64,000 bases of DNA from Closterium sp. NIES-65 (GCA_948144175.1 CANXME010002559.1:1709501-1773500); one strand, 5' to 3'; shown: positions 1 through 10,315, counted from the stretch's first letter. Notes: generated from the letters alone by a model not told the origin. Numbers and translations: made by a program.

Positions 1-588
1 ATTGCTCATGCTGTCCGTAGTGCACGTTCCGCTCGCCGTGGCTGCTCTGTCCGCACCACATGCACTACACTGAGACACACTCCCAAGTGTACTGTCTGGC
101 CTGATACATGCACTCGGCACCACTTTTTGCAAACTTGTTTCCGTAGTACCTGTCTCCACCTCTCTCCACCTGTCTCGACCCTCCCGCCTCTCTCTGTGCT
201 CAGATCCGCAAGGGCAAGGGCAAGCAGCGTTGGACATCAGCCAAGTCACCATCAGCCGCATTCATCACTGCACCTACACGTGTTCACGTGCAACTCTAAG
301 CGTGTGCTTGCCTCGCACTAATCCCGTGCACGTGAGGATGTCGTTTTTTCACAAGTAGTGTAGGCAAATGACGCAACACGCTCCCCCATGGCTAGAAGCT
401 GAGAAGTGAAACATGTCCTCCCCCATCAAATAACATATTTGACTGCACACATAGGGCTTCTTCATTTATCTATCCATCATAGCTGGATGGTCATCCATCC
501 ACATATCAAACTATTGCAGACTGTGTAAAAAGAGTAACACATGTACACAATAAATCGTACCCGATAACCATCCCTCCCTCCTTAACAA
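1..588. other. Intergenic, no gene recognised
   Basis: No coding region, RNA gene or mobile element is recognisable here. The only open frame is short and low in complexity. Confidence 0.5.
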
Positions 589-1305
589 TCAGTCAATTCC
601 AGACTCCTGCGTGGCCACATTGACAATTGACCTAGCATCGTTTGACCTCATCACAAAATCAATCTCGTCAGGGATGCTCCATTCCAGGTTGAACCAGTCC
701 ACATCGCCTTGACTACATTTTCTGTAACCCATGCCCGTTGGCTCGGGGTAAAGCGAGCCGATCACGACGTGGATTAGCCATGGCAAAGTCACTTGTGCAA
801 ATGGATGATTACCTAACAAGGCAGAGTATTGAATGTAGCAACGAAAACGATGGTTCTTTGGCCCCATAGGTTGACCTTGAGAATCCTCTTCCGTGTTTTT
901 CCCCAAACACACCCTCAGAATGCTCGCCACACTAATTCTCTGACTCCCGGGGCCCTCCTCATCCGACAATCTGAGCCAATGTCGTGCCCAAGCGTCAAGC
1001 ACACGATGCTGCTTGGCATATCGCCCCTCAAACTCAGATATGGACCACCGTTCTTTCGCATGTTGAACCTGCGGGGGCAAGCCCGTTGGCTGCACAACTC
1101 TTCGAGCTCGAACCCTGCGAAAGGGACGTGTTGTGCTCGCAGCAACCGAACGAGTATGGGCTGAAAGGGTGCCCGTACTTGCCGTGAACATCGACTCCGG
1201 TCCACGTCGCCGACCCCTCTCCTCCTCATCATCCTCGGAACCCTCCTCCCCAACCCTGAATCCAAGCGTCAGCCGTCTCCGAGGAGTGCGTCTCCATGAA
1301 GACAT
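589..1305 (-). CDS. Hypothetical 238-aa ORF
   Basis: This uninterrupted minus-strand frame of 238 codons starts with an ATG at 1305. The first 40 residues mix basic stretches (WRRTPRRR) with an acidic run (SEDDEEE). The remainder is less biased and rich in aromatic residues, with several Trp in the second half (DAWARHWLRL, PWLIHVV, DVDWFNLEWS). I do not recognise a family and no partner gene adjoins it. It could be a single-exon gene, one exon of a larger gene, or a remnant of a mobile element. The downstream side is the minisatellite field at 1.5 kb. Confidence 0.3.
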   Translation of the reverse strand: MSSWRRTPRRRLTLGFRVGEEGSEDDEEERGRRRGPESMFTASTGTLSAHTRSVAASTTRPFRRVRARRVVQPTGLPPQVQHAKERWSISEFEGRYAKQHRVLDAWARHWLRLSDEEGPGSQRISVASILRVCLGKNTEEDSQGQPMGPKNHRFRCYIQYSALLGNHPFAQVTLPWLIHVVIGSLYPEPTGMGYRKCSQGDVDWFNLEWSIPDEIDFVMRSNDARSIVNVATQESGID

Positions 1306-1504
1306 GGCTGATGAGGTGGACTGGTTTAGAGGGTGAGAAAAGGAAACATCAGATAGAAAACAAGAAGGGAGAGGGAGGGGTTAGGGAGTGAATGGGTTGG
1401 GGGGGGGGGGAGAACTATCGGATTACGCAGGTCATTGAATTGAGTTGGCTGTGAAGGGGAGGGTGGGCAGTTCAGGAACTAAACAACAGGTCCGGAAGCA
1501 CCCA

Positions 1505-2398
1505 ACCTGTCAGAGTGGAGCACGGGAGGTGTGGAGAGAGGAGCACCCCACCTGTCAGAGTGGAGCAAGGGAGGTGAGGAGAGAGGAGCACCCCACCTGT
1601 CAGAGTGGAGCACGGGAGGTGAGGAGAGAGGAGCACCCCACCTATCAGAATGGAGCACGGGAGGTGAGGAGAGAGGAGCACCCCACCTGTCAGAGTGGAG
1701 CAAGGGAGGTGAGGAGAGAGGAGCACCCTGCCCTGTCAGAGTGGAGCACGGGAGGTGAGGAGAGAGGAGCACCCTGCCCTGTCAGAGTGGAGCACGGGAG
1801 GTGAGGAGAGAGGAGCACCCTGCCCTGTCAGAGTGGAGCACAGGAGGTGAGGAGAGAGGAGCACCCTGCCCTGTCAGAGTGGAGCACGGGAGGTGAGGAG
1901 AGAGGAGCACCCTGCCCTGTCAGAGTGGAGCACGGGAGGTGAGGAGAGAGGAGCACCCTGCCCTGTCAGAGTGGAGCACGGGAGGTGAGGAGAGAGGAGC
2001 ACCCCACCTGTCAGAGTGGAGCACGGGAGGTGAGGAGAGAGGAGCACCCTGCCCTGTCAGAGTGGAGCACGGGAGGTGAGGAGAGAGGAGCACCCTGCCC
2101 TGTCAGAGTGGAGCACGGGAGGTGAGGAGAGAGGAGCACCCTGCCCTGTCAGAGTGGAGCACGGGAGGTGAGGAGAGAGGAGCACCCTGCCCTGTCAGAG
2201 TGGAGCACGGGAGGGGAGGAGAGAGGAGCACCCCACCTGTCAGAGCAAAACCCGGGATGTGAGGAGAGAGGAGCACCCTGCCCTGTCAGAGTGGAGCACG
2301 GGAGGGGAGGAGAGAGGAGCACCCCACCTGTCAGAGCAAAACCCGGGAGGTGAGGAGAGAGGAGCACCCCACCTGTCAGAGTGGAGCACGGGAGGTGA
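1505..2398. repeat. 45/46-bp minisatellite, about 20 copies
   Basis: A tandem unit of 45 or 46 bp is repeated about twenty times. Each unit combines a half containing GTCAGAGTGGAGCACGGGAG with a half containing GAGGAGAGAGGAGCACCC. Two unit types alternate in blocks, ending in CCCCACCT (45 bp) or CCCTGCCCT (46 bp). The mixed length breaks any long reading frame, so the local open frames are unlikely to be genes. The unit is roughly a dimer of the 23-bp repeat that follows. Confidence 0.9.
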
Positions 2399-3770
2399 GG
2401 AGAGAGGAGCACGCAAGGTGAGGAGAGAGGAACACGCATGGTGAGGAGAGAGGAGCACGCAAGGTGAGGAGAGAGGAGGACGCAAGGTGAGGAGAGAGAG
2501 GCACACGCGGGGAGGAGAGAGGACGCAAGGCGAGGAGAGAGGAGCACGCAAGCTGAGGAGAGAGGAGCACGCAAGGGGAGGAGAGAGGAGCACGCATGTT
2601 GAGGAGAGAGGAGCACGCAAGGTGAGGAGAGAGGAGGACGCAAGGTGAGGAGAGAGGGGCACGCAAGGTGAGGAGAGAAGAGCACGCAAGGTGAGAAGTG
2701 AGGAGCATGCAAGGTGAGGATAGAGAAGGACGCAAGGTGAGAAGAGAGTAGGACGCAGGGTGAGGAGAGTGGAGCACGCAAGGGGAGGAGAGAGGAGCAC
2801 GCAAGGTGAGGAGAGAGGAGGACGCAAGGTGAAAAGAGAGGGGCACGCGCGGGGAGGCCAGAGGAGCACGCAAGGTGAGGAGAGAGGAGCACGCAAGGTG
2901 AGGAGAGAGGCAGTCGCAAGGTGAGGAGAGAGGAGGACACAAGGTGAGGAGAGAAGAGCACGCAAGGTGAGGTGTGAGGAGCACGCAAGGTGAGGATAGA
3001 GGAGGACGCAAGGTGAGAAGCGAGAAGCACGCAAGGTGAGGATAGAGGAGGACGCAAGGTGAGAAGCGAGGAGCACGCAAGGTGAGGAGAGAGGAGCACG
3101 CAAAGTAAGGAGAGAGGAGGACGCAAGGTGAGGAGAGAGGAGGACGCAAGGTGAGGAGAGAAGAGCACGCAAGGTGAGGAGAGAGGAGCACGCGCGGGGA
3201 GGCGAGAGGAGCACGTAGGGTGAGGAGAGAGGAGCACGCATGGGAAGGCGAGAGAAGCAAGCAACGTGAGGAGAGAGGAGCACGCGCGGGGAGGCGATAG
3301 ATTACGCAAGGCATGGAGAGAGGCGCACGCGCACGGTGGCGCGGTCACCCCGAAAGATGAGGAGAGAGGAGCACACGCGGGGAGGCGAGTGGAGCACGCA
3401 AGGTGAGGCGAGAGGAGGATGCGCGGGGAGGCAAGAGCCGCACGCGCGGGGGGGGTCGAGGAGCATGCGAGGGGAGGCGAGAGGAGCACGCGCGGGGAGG
3501 CGAGAGAAGCACGCGTGGGGCAGGCGAGAGGAGGACACGCGACGAGGTGAGAGGAGGCCGCGCGGGGAGGCAAGAGATTCGCGCGCTATGAAGGCGAGAG
3601 GAGCACGCGAGGGGAGGCGAGAGGACCACGCGCGGGATGGTGAGAGGAGGCCGCGCGGGGAGGCAAGAAAAGTGCGCGCGGGGAGGCGAGAAGAGTGCGC
3701 GCGGGGTGGCGAGAGGATGCCGCGCGGGCTTACCAGAAAGGAGCGCGCGCAGGGAGGAGACACGTGGGGG
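2399..3770. repeat. 23-bp GA-rich minisatellite
   Basis: A continuous array of units of about 23 bp built on GAGGAGAGAGGAGCACGC plus AAGGT. From about 3380 it grades into a more GC-rich variant with GCGCGGGGAGGCGAGAGG. Most units contain AAGGTGAGG, which matches a 5' splice-donor consensus (AG|GTGAGG). The long opposite-strand open frames of Ser/Leu/Pro are repeat read-through. Confidence 0.88.
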
Positions 3771-4427
3771 TGTGCACGGGCTTTCCGAGTGAGAAAACGT
3801 GTCAGGATAGAGTGGTGGAGACACGACTACGTCGAAAGTGGGTGGTGGCGGAGTGGTTCGCGAAGCAATGCCAGGGGGCACGGCGACGACAATGAGGAAG
3901 CGATGGGAGTGGATAGGGGTAAGGGCGATGGGAGGGCAATGGCAACGGGGACCACGGGGGAAGCGAGGTTGACGGTGTGTGGAGGGGGAGGACGATGTGA
4001 GGGGATAGCGAGGTTCACATTTTGAGACGGAAAGGAGCGACGTCTCGTAATATGCGCTTCAAGCCTTTCACGCTTGGGCCGTCGCAATAACAACTCTCGC
4101 GGAGCAACGGGGTTGAAGGTAGGAATTTGCTACGGGCAAAAGCTTAGAGTCTCGAGTAGTAGCCGCACAGCCTTTCCTGAATTACCATTTTCAAGCAAAC
4201 TGTGCACAGGCAGTTCCCTTCTTCCTTGGGCAAAGGGTGGTTGGGACTGTCGCCAAGTAGACGCGTTCTGATATACGACGCAGTCCTTATGGGATGCGAC
4301 GCCTGTCTGGTAACCATCCTGGCTCGGGAGGTCAACTTTGGGCTCGGAAGGCAAACTGTGCACAGTTTGCCTTTTTTAGTTTGTAATTCAGGTCTTGGGC
4401 TTTAAGGGTGCTACCGATCAGGCACAT
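3771..4427. other. Intergenic spacer before gypsy element 1
   Basis: No gene is recognised. The spacer contains a long perfect palindrome (annotated separately) and ends in the pentamer CACAT, which serves as the target-site duplication of the adjacent element. Confidence 0.5.
4348..4373. repeat. 26-bp perfect palindrome followed by a T run
   Basis: The two 13-nt arms are perfectly complementary with no spacer and centre on TGTGCACA. A run of six T follows directly. Part of the same sequence (GCAAACTGTGCACAG) occurs about 160 bp upstream near 4196. A hairpin followed by T resembles a polymerase III-type or transcript-end signal, but no transcript is identified. Confidence 0.6.
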
Positions 4428-4704
4428 TGTTATGAGTTGTAAAAGAGAGTGCGCAGGTAAACGAATAACGAAGCTGTGACTGAATCAACTGCGAATACAA
4501 TGAATGCACAGACTAATGTAGGACTACTCTAGCTAGGAGGAAACCTCGGACGAGCGAGGTTGGGTGCAGGTTTGGCGATGGGAAAGCCGAAGGCGACGTG
4601 AGGAGCCTCGGCAGCGTTGAAATCGGCCGAACGTGCGAACTCCGAAAATCGGGTTGTACGCGAAGCAGTCAACCCCGATAAGGAATTCGGGAAAATTCCT
4701 TACA
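4428..4704 (-). repeat. 3' LTR of gypsy-1
   Basis: 277 bp, TGTTATGAG...CCTTACA as read on the plus strand. It pairs with 8780-9056. Confidence 0.95.
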
Positions 4705-4720
4705 CCACCCCCCCCCTTAA
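4705..4720 (-). other. Polypurine tract of gypsy-1
   Basis: On the minus strand this reads TTAAGGGGGGGGGTGG immediately before the 3' LTR. The pol stop codon (TAA, 4717-4719) lies inside it, so coding sequence and plus-strand primer site overlap. Confidence 0.85.
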
Positions 4721-7700
4721 GAAAGGTAGTCAATAGCCGAAACACGCCGTCGCGCCAGATAATCACCAACAAGCGTCGAGGCGTCCAGTGAAGCGGATGG
4801 CACCCACATGTCGTCCTCACTGGTGCGGTCGGTCCAGCGAATTAAGAAATCCACGTGGCGTCCAGCGGCGTCAAGGCGGACCCGATGAGCGAGAATCTTG
4901 GAAGGGTCAAGGGTTGGCTCCGGGACGGGGCGAGCTGTCGGGGCCGCTTGCTGACGTGCGATGTCGGTCGTGGTAGGCACGAACTTCCGAAGAAGGCTGA
5001 TGTGGAACGCGTCATGTATATGCCAATCGTCGGGTAGCAACAGCTTCGCGGTGACAGGTGTCACCATCTTGAGAATTTTGAACGCTCCGCAAAATCGTGG
5101 CCGAAGTTTCGCAGGGCCGGGCAGGTTCAGGTTTTTCGTCTCGAGGAGGACTAGTTGCCCAGTAGTCAAGACGGGTTCCCGGCGAAGAAGGTTGGTGTAT
5201 TTGCGGGAAGTAATATTCGCTTTGCGAATTGCGTCGGAGGCTTTTTTGCGGACTTCCTGGAGTTCCGTCACGAAAGTCTGGGAACACGGGACCGGATTGG
5301 CGAGTGTTGTCGTCGGAACCGCCGGGTCCATCCCATAATTCAGGAAAAATGGGGAGTGATTAGTCGTGCTGGATGGTGCGTTGTTGAAAGTGAATTCCAG
5401 CATTGCGAGCGAGTCTTCCCAGCGGGCAGGATCGGGGCAGTTTGTCCTGATTAACTGCTCCATGGTCTGGTTGGTCCGCTCTGTTCGACCGTCGGTCTGC
5501 GGGTGGTAAGCCGATGAGAACTGTAGCTTCGTGCCGTATTGCGCCCATGTCTCCTTCCAGAATTTGGATGTGAATTTTGGGTCGCGGTCGCTGATGATCG
5601 CTGAAGGGATGCCGTGCAGTCGCACGACCGTCGATATGAAAAGTCGCGCAGTTTCTTCGGCTGTGATTGTCGTCCGGCATGGTGCGAAGTGCGCCATTTT
5701 CGTGAGGCGGTCGACGACGACGACGAGAACAGCGTCGTTGCCTGTCGGCCCAGTTGGCATCCCCGTGACAAAATCCATCGTCACTTGTTGCCACAGTCGT
5801 TCGAGTGGCTCGAGGGGTTGCAGCAATCCAGCTGGTCGCTGACGTGTCGACTTCATTGCTTGGCACACCCTGCATGAGGACACATAGCGCTGCACGTCGT
5901 TAGAGGAATCAGGCCAGTAATAGTGACGGTGCAGTAGTTTGTGTGTCTTATCGACCCCGAAATGTCCGGAGAGGTTTGAATAGTGTATCTCCTGGATGAG
6001 GAGCTCACGCAGCAGACGGTAAGCGGGAACCCAAATCCGGTCGGTTCCGGCTTTTAGGTAATAGTCCCCTTTCTGCGTCGTAGCCTGCTGATGGTTTCCC
6101 GTTGTGAAGAAGGGGTCTGTCGTGTAGCCGTGGGTGAATAGTCCGGTAAGTAGCGGGTTTGAGTGGGTGATGAGTACTGTAGCGGATTGTACTGTCGGTC
6201 GGGTCAGGGCGTCGGCGATGTTATTAGCCCCTTTTTTGTACGTGATGCGATAGGTGAAATGGCTCTCCATGTAGTCGAGCCATCGAATTTGTCGTGGGTT
6301 GAGGTTGGGTTGGGCTCGCAGGTACTGTAGGGATTTGTGGTCCGTGCGAACAGTGACGTCGGCGCCCACCAGGTAGCATCGCCATAGTTTAAATGTGTGT
6401 ATGATGGCGAGCATCTCCTTGTCGTGGATCGGGTAGTTGCGTTCGGCTGCCTGTAGCTTGCGTGATTCGTAGGCTATCGGCTGCAACCCGTTCCCGAAAT
6501 CTTGGAGGAGCACAGCTCCGATGGCGAAATTTGAGGCGTCGGTTACAACTTCGAACGGCTTCGATGGATCGGCGATGCGCAGCACAGGAGGGGAAACGAG
6601 AAAATTCTTGAGTTCCTGTAACGTCGCTTCTGCCTCCTCCCCCCACACAAAATTCTTGTCCTTGTGCAGCAGGTCGGTCAGCGGGCCGGTTATCCCCGCC
6701 ATATTCGGGATAAACCTCCGGACGTAATTTACGAATCCGAGGAAACTCTGGAGCTCCGTGACGTTCGTCGGGGACTTCCACACCTGTATGGTCTTGATTT
6801 TCGCCGGGTCGATTTTAATGCCGTCGCGCGAGATGACGTGCCCCAAAAACTCCAACTCTTGCTTAAAAAACTCGCACTTAGAGCCCTTGGTGATGAGTCG
6901 GTTCTCGTGCAGCCGCTTAAACACTGCGTCCAGGTCACGGAGGTGCTGCTCCCTTGTCTTGCCAAAAATGAGAATATCGTCTAAGTAGACGATAACGCAC
7001 CGGTCTAGAAGATCCCGAAAAACCCTGTTCATGGTCAGCTCAAAATTTGAGGGCGCGTTCGTGAGGCCGAAAGGCATCACTGTGAATTCGTAACTCCCGT
7101 AGCGTGTACGAAACACAGTTTTGTGACAATCGTCGGCGAAGACTCGAATTTGATGGTAATTGCCACGTAAGTCAATTTTCGAGAAATAGCGAGCGCCACG
7201 AAGTTGGTCGAGGAGGTCGTCGGTGCGTGGGATTGGGTAGCGAGACTTGATGGTGACCCTGTTCAGCACGCGATTGTCGATACACATGCGAAGCCCGCCG
7301 TCTTTCTTTGGAGTGAACAGAATCGGTGCTGCGAAGGGAGATGTGCTGGCCCGAATGAACCCTTTTTCCAACAGTGCGTCGATTTGTCGTCGCAGCTCCT
7401 CGAGTTCCGGCTGGGTCAACCGCCACTGTGTCCGAACGGTTGGTTGCGCTCCAGGTTCTAGCTGGATTTTGTGGTCCTCAGGTCTCTCCGGTGGCAGTCC
7501 AGGTGGCAGATCGTCGGGGAAGATTTCCGGGTACCTCCGAATCAGCTCCGCTAAATCCGGTGGTACAGCTGCACACAACTTCTCGATGTCTTTTCGTTCG
7601 GTGTCGACTGCCAACTCGCGTAAACAAACGGCAAACAGCTGCGCGCCCTTGTTGAAGTGGCGAGCTATAGTGCTGGCTTTGACGCACGGGGCTTGGATGT

Positions 7701-8307
7701 AGTCAGGGGTCCATGCAGGGAGCTTAATTAGCCCCTCGTGCTTGTTGATGCTGCACGTCCCCGTTGTCCAGTCGATGACGGGGTTGTGCCGTCGCAGCCA
7801 ATCGCGTCCCAGCAGTACGTCGCAGTCGTCCAATGTTGTCGCGAGGAACTTCATGCTGAAGCCGAAATCGTCGTCGCATTCGATCCTGACCGTCCGTGTT
7901 TCTTCCGTTATCGCCAGAGGCGTCCCGTCCACGAGGCGAGCGTCGACTTCGGGCAGACACCTGTCAAGTTGCAGCTTGCATTTTTTTGCGCTCGCCAAAT
8001 TGAAGAGGCTATGACTGGCCCCTCCATCGACGAACATTTTCAGGTTATTTTTTAACACCTTACCGGCGACCAGCACAGGGTGATCCACGTGATTATCCCC
8101 GTTATTTGGTCGAGTGCGATCGATTGCATGAATCGGAACCACGACTCGGTGGGGATGGTGAGGTTCGGGCGACGGAGCACAGTCAGTAAAGGGCCCGCTA
8201 ATTACTGACTCTTCCCATTTCCCTGCTCCTTCCTGTCGTTCCCCGTTAGTGGCGTTTTCTCGTGGCAATCTTTCATGTAGTGACCCGTCTTCCCACACCG
8301 GAAACAC
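4717..8307 (-). CDS. pol: Pol polyprotein of gypsy-1 (PR-RT-RH-IN-chromodomain)
   Basis: An uninterrupted frame of about 1,196 codons. It has no ATG at its head and is probably entered by a -1 shift from gag, so its true first residue lies near 8220. Numbered from the frame opening, domains in order are: aspartic protease with DGGA (about 94) and LLGRDWL (165); reverse transcriptase with YLDD at about 441-444; RNase H starting at VVTDAS (587); integrase with HHCC zinc site (H775, H782, C812, C815) and catalytic D845, D907, E943; and a C-terminal chromodomain-like segment (FLIRWTDRTSEDDMWVP). Such domains are thought to guide chromovirus integration to chromatin marks. The protease motif has Gly where most elements have Ser/Thr (D-G-G-A). 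No stop or frameshift is seen, so enzyme functions look intact. Confidence 0.93.
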   Translation of the reverse strand: MFPVWEDGSLHERLPRENATNGERQEGAGKWEESVISGPFTDCAPSPEPHHPHRVVVPIHAIDRTRPNNGDNHVDHPVLVAGKVLKNNLKMFVDGGASHSLFNLASAKKCKLQLDRCLPEVDARLVDGTPLAITEETRTVRIECDDDFGFSMKFLATTLDDCDVLLGRDWLRRHNPVIDWTTGTCSINKHEGLIKLPAWTPDYIQAPCVKASTIARHFNKGAQLFAVCLRELAVDTERKDIEKLCAAVPPDLAELIRRYPEIFPDDLPPGLPPERPEDHKIQLEPGAQPTVRTQWRLTQPELEELRRQIDALLEKGFIRASTSPFAAPILFTPKKDGGLRMCIDNRVLNRVTIKSRYPIPRTDDLLDQLRGARYFSKIDLRGNYHQIRVFADDCHKTVFRTRYGSYEFTVMPFGLTNAPSNFELTMNRVFRDLLDRCVIVYLDDILIFGKTREQHLRDLDAVFKRLHENRLITKGSKCEFFKQELEFLGHVISRDGIKIDPAKIKTIQVWKSPTNVTELQSFLGFVNYVRRFIPNMAGITGPLTDLLHKDKNFVWGEEAEATLQELKNFLVSPPVLRIADPSKPFEVVTDASNFAIGAVLLQDFGNGLQPIAYESRKLQAAERNYPIHDKEMLAIIHTFKLWRCYLVGADVTVRTDHKSLQYLRAQPNLNPRQIRWLDYMESHFTYRITYKKGANNIADALTRPTVQSATVLITHSNPLLTGLFTHGYTTDPFFTTGNHQQATTQKGDYYLKAGTDRIWVPAYRLLRELLIQEIHYSNLSGHFGVDKTHKLLHRHYYWPDSSNDVQRYVSSCRVCQAMKSTRQRPAGLLQPLEPLERLWQQVTMDFVTGMPTGPTGNDAVLVVVVDRLTKMAHFAPCRTTITAEETARLFISTVVRLHGIPSAIISDRDPKFTSKFWKETWAQYGTKLQFSSAYHPQTDGRTERTNQTMEQLIRTNCPDPARWEDSLAMLEFTFNNAPSSTTNHSPFFLNYGMDPAVPTTTLANPVPCSQTFVTELQEVRKKASDAIRKANITSRKYTNLLRREPVLTTGQLVLLETKNLNLPGPAKLRPRFCGAFKILKMVTPVTAKLLLPDDWHIHDAFHISLLRKFVPTTTDIARQQAAPTARPVPEPTLDPSKILAHRVRLDAAGRHVDFLIRWTDRTSEDDMWVPSASLDASTLVGDYLARRRVSAIDYLS

Positions 8308-8578
8308 GGTCCCTTAGGAGGGCGGTCGGGTGTATGGACGGCGTTGATCGTCTATCCTCCTCTTTGAAGTCACGTGTGAGCGCATCCAATGGATTGCTCA
8401 TCGCCTGACTGTTGCCCTCGCCTTCGTCCACAGGCGACTCCTGACGCGCTTCACCTCGCGTCTGGCGTAGTTCGGCGTTTTCCTCTCGCAGTGTCGTCAC
8501 TTCCACCATTAACGTCTTCATGCTTTCCTGCATTTCTGCCACTTGCGCCATCATCCTGTTGACCGCTTCCTGATCCAT
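8202..8578 (-). pseudogene. gag: Gag remnant of gypsy-1 with capsid deleted
   Basis: The gag start is visible at 8578 (MDQEAVNRMMAQ) and opens into a heptad-like coiled coil (VAEMQESMKTLMVEVTTLREE). About 75 codons later the frame passes into the sequence just before a nucleocapsid zinc knuckle, but out of register. The CCHC knuckle (CFRCGKTGHYMKDC, 8306-8265) is in another frame, which stops at TAA 8202-8204. The whole capsid region present in related elements (compare 51650-52450) is missing. An internal deletion with frame change explains this. The leader between the primer site and gag is only about 190 bp. Confidence 0.8.
8217..8223 (-). promoter_or_regulatory. Putative -1 ribosomal frameshift heptamer (gag to pol)
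   Basis: On the minus strand the heptamer reads G GGA AAT in the zinc-knuckle (gag) frame, the X XXY YYZ form. It lies 12 nt before the gag stop, and the pol frame is exactly -1 relative to gag and open across it. The decayed relative at 51590-51596 has G GGA AAC at the equivalent place. Confidence 0.65.
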
Positions 8579-8765
8579 ATGCCTAACGCTACGTCTGGTG
8601 GGCAATCGGGTCTCCGTGGCCTTCAGGCAAATGAAAACACGAACTATCGGAGTCGGGCAGGATTGAATTAACAATCCCTGCAGCCAACCGTCGTGTAGTC
8701 ACTAAACCATCCACACCCTATGCCACCAAACTACCCTCGGAAAAGCGGGGTGAACTAGGAAAGTA

Positions 8766-8777
8766 GCTCTGATACCA
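8766..8777 (-). other. Primer binding site of gypsy-1
   Basis: Minus strand TGGTATCAGAGC, two bases inside the 5' LTR. It is complementary to the 3' end of plant initiator Met tRNA. Confidence 0.9.
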
Positions 8778-8779
8778 GG

Positions 8780-9056
8780 TGTTATGAGTTGTAAAAGAGA
8801 GTGCGCAGGTAAACGAATAACGAAGCTGTGACTGAATCAACTGCGAATACAATGAATGCACAGACTAATGTAGGACTACTCTAGCTAGGAGGAAACCTCG
8901 GACGAGCGAGGTTGGGTGCAGGTTTGGCGATGGGAAAGCTGAAGGCGACGTGAGGAGCCTCGGCAGCGTTGAAATCGGCCGAACGTGCGAACTCCGAAAA
9001 TCGGGTTGTACGCGAAGCAGTCAACCCCGATAAGGAATTCGGGAAAATTCCTTACA
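8780..9056 (-). repeat. 5' LTR of gypsy-1
   Basis: 277 bp. Expected to carry the element's promoter. Pairs with 4428-4704. Confidence 0.95.
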
Positions 9057-10315
9057 CACATGGGTCACGAGTCATGACATCCACAACCACAGCATCTGGG
9101 GTGATGATTGGTCAAACAATACAATCATGCAAATGCGAATGCGAATCCGAATGCCGAATCAGCCGAGATGAAGAGAAGCGACTTCCCGTCATCACAGTGT
9201 TACAGTTCGTGGTCACTCAAAGTTTCGCACATGACGGCTCTTGCCTGCGCACTTGCCGTCTGGTTGCCAAAGACGTTGTCATCACTGAGACTCCCACCCC
9301 ACCACTTTCCGCCGTTCCCGCCTTCATCATGGCTGCGCAACCCACCAGCGAACTTTGCAGCGGCTTCCCCGCCTCGGGCTTGCCGTGGAGGTGAGGGGAG
9401 CACTCCGCATGGCGACTCGACTTGCGGCTCCTTGCCGCTCAGTCACTTCCCTTTCACCTTTCTCTTACCATCACCCCACCTCAGTACTCATCAACTTTTT
9501 CACCTTTCTTAAACACGTTTCACCGTTTTTAGCCGTTTTGAAACTTTACTGAAACTCGTAACCGTACTGAAACTCGTTTTTCCCCAAATCTTCGTCACCA
9601 AGTCACTAGCAAATTCCTCTCAGGCATTCCCTGTGCAGGCTTTGTCTCAGAAACAAATCTCGTCACGTTCTCTAACTCGATTCATCCGTAGCCATGGCTT
9701 CCTTAGATTATTGTACCGTGGAGGTAATTCTCGTGACGTGGCATATTCCCGAAGCGCGTTAACCTTAATATTCTTAAGGAGGATGATAGCAGGATCTTAC
9801 AGCGTCGTCGAGCACGGAACTGATTGACCATGAAACTGATCGATGAGTCATACTAGCGATGATGAAACTGATCTTTCTCACTAGGCTACAGTTTTTCGGG
9901 AGGTTAAGCATTGCTACGACGATTGATCGTGAGGTTTAAGCCGTCATCGCAGCGCTACTACTAGTATCAGCGCGACACCTCAGGCTCATTAGAAAGCTGA
10001 GTATTACAATCCGTTTCATCCTGACTGGACGACCGTGACAGAATGGCTTATTCGTTTCATGTTAATTCGCTTATTAGTACAGCAGATCAATCGATTCGTT
10101 TTCGGTGTCATGATCGCGAGTCGCGACGTGGAGCTCAGACAACCACAAGTTGTTGCGACCTTAACAACGTGGAGCAACCGCAACGGTAATTGCGACCTTT
10201 AGTATTAGGGACGTGCGTCAACGCTTTCCTCTAAGACTAATCGCCTTGTGCGACGTTACAAGGAGGAGCTTGCATCGCTCACGAGTTCACTTATACGGAG
10301 GATCTTCTCTCGACC
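9057..10315. other. Intergenic, no gene recognised
   Basis: AT-richer than its surroundings. No domain, tRNA or repeat of note is visible, and short open frames here look random. Confidence 0.4.

Larger units (their letters stand above)
4428..9056 (-). mobile_element. Complete Ty3/gypsy LTR retrotransposon (gypsy-1), chromodomain type
   Basis: A 4.6-kb element on the minus strand, bounded by 277-bp LTRs that begin TG and end CA and differ at one base that I can see (C/T near 4578 and 8930). The 5-bp duplication CACAT lies at 4423-4427 and 9057-9061. A Met-tRNA-type primer site and a G-rich polypurine tract are in the expected places. Pol order is protease, RT, RNase H, integrase and chromodomain, which defines Ty3/gypsy. 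Pol is open throughout but gag lacks its capsid part, so the copy probably depends on gag supplied in trans. Near-identical LTRs imply recent insertion. Confidence 0.95.

Noticed and set aside
1505..2398. Possible CRISPR-like array
   Set aside because: The units are contiguous with no unique spacers, and the context is a eukaryotic nuclear genome with spliced genes. It is a minisatellite.
3336..4025. Arg/Gly/Glu-rich 229-aa plus-strand frame
   Set aside because: Mostly 23-bp repeat read-through. Only the last third is unique and it matches nothing I recognise.
8969..9394. 141-aa plus-strand frame beginning inside the gypsy-1 LTR
   Set aside because: It starts in the LTR in the antisense direction and crosses the target-site duplication, so it is a chance frame.
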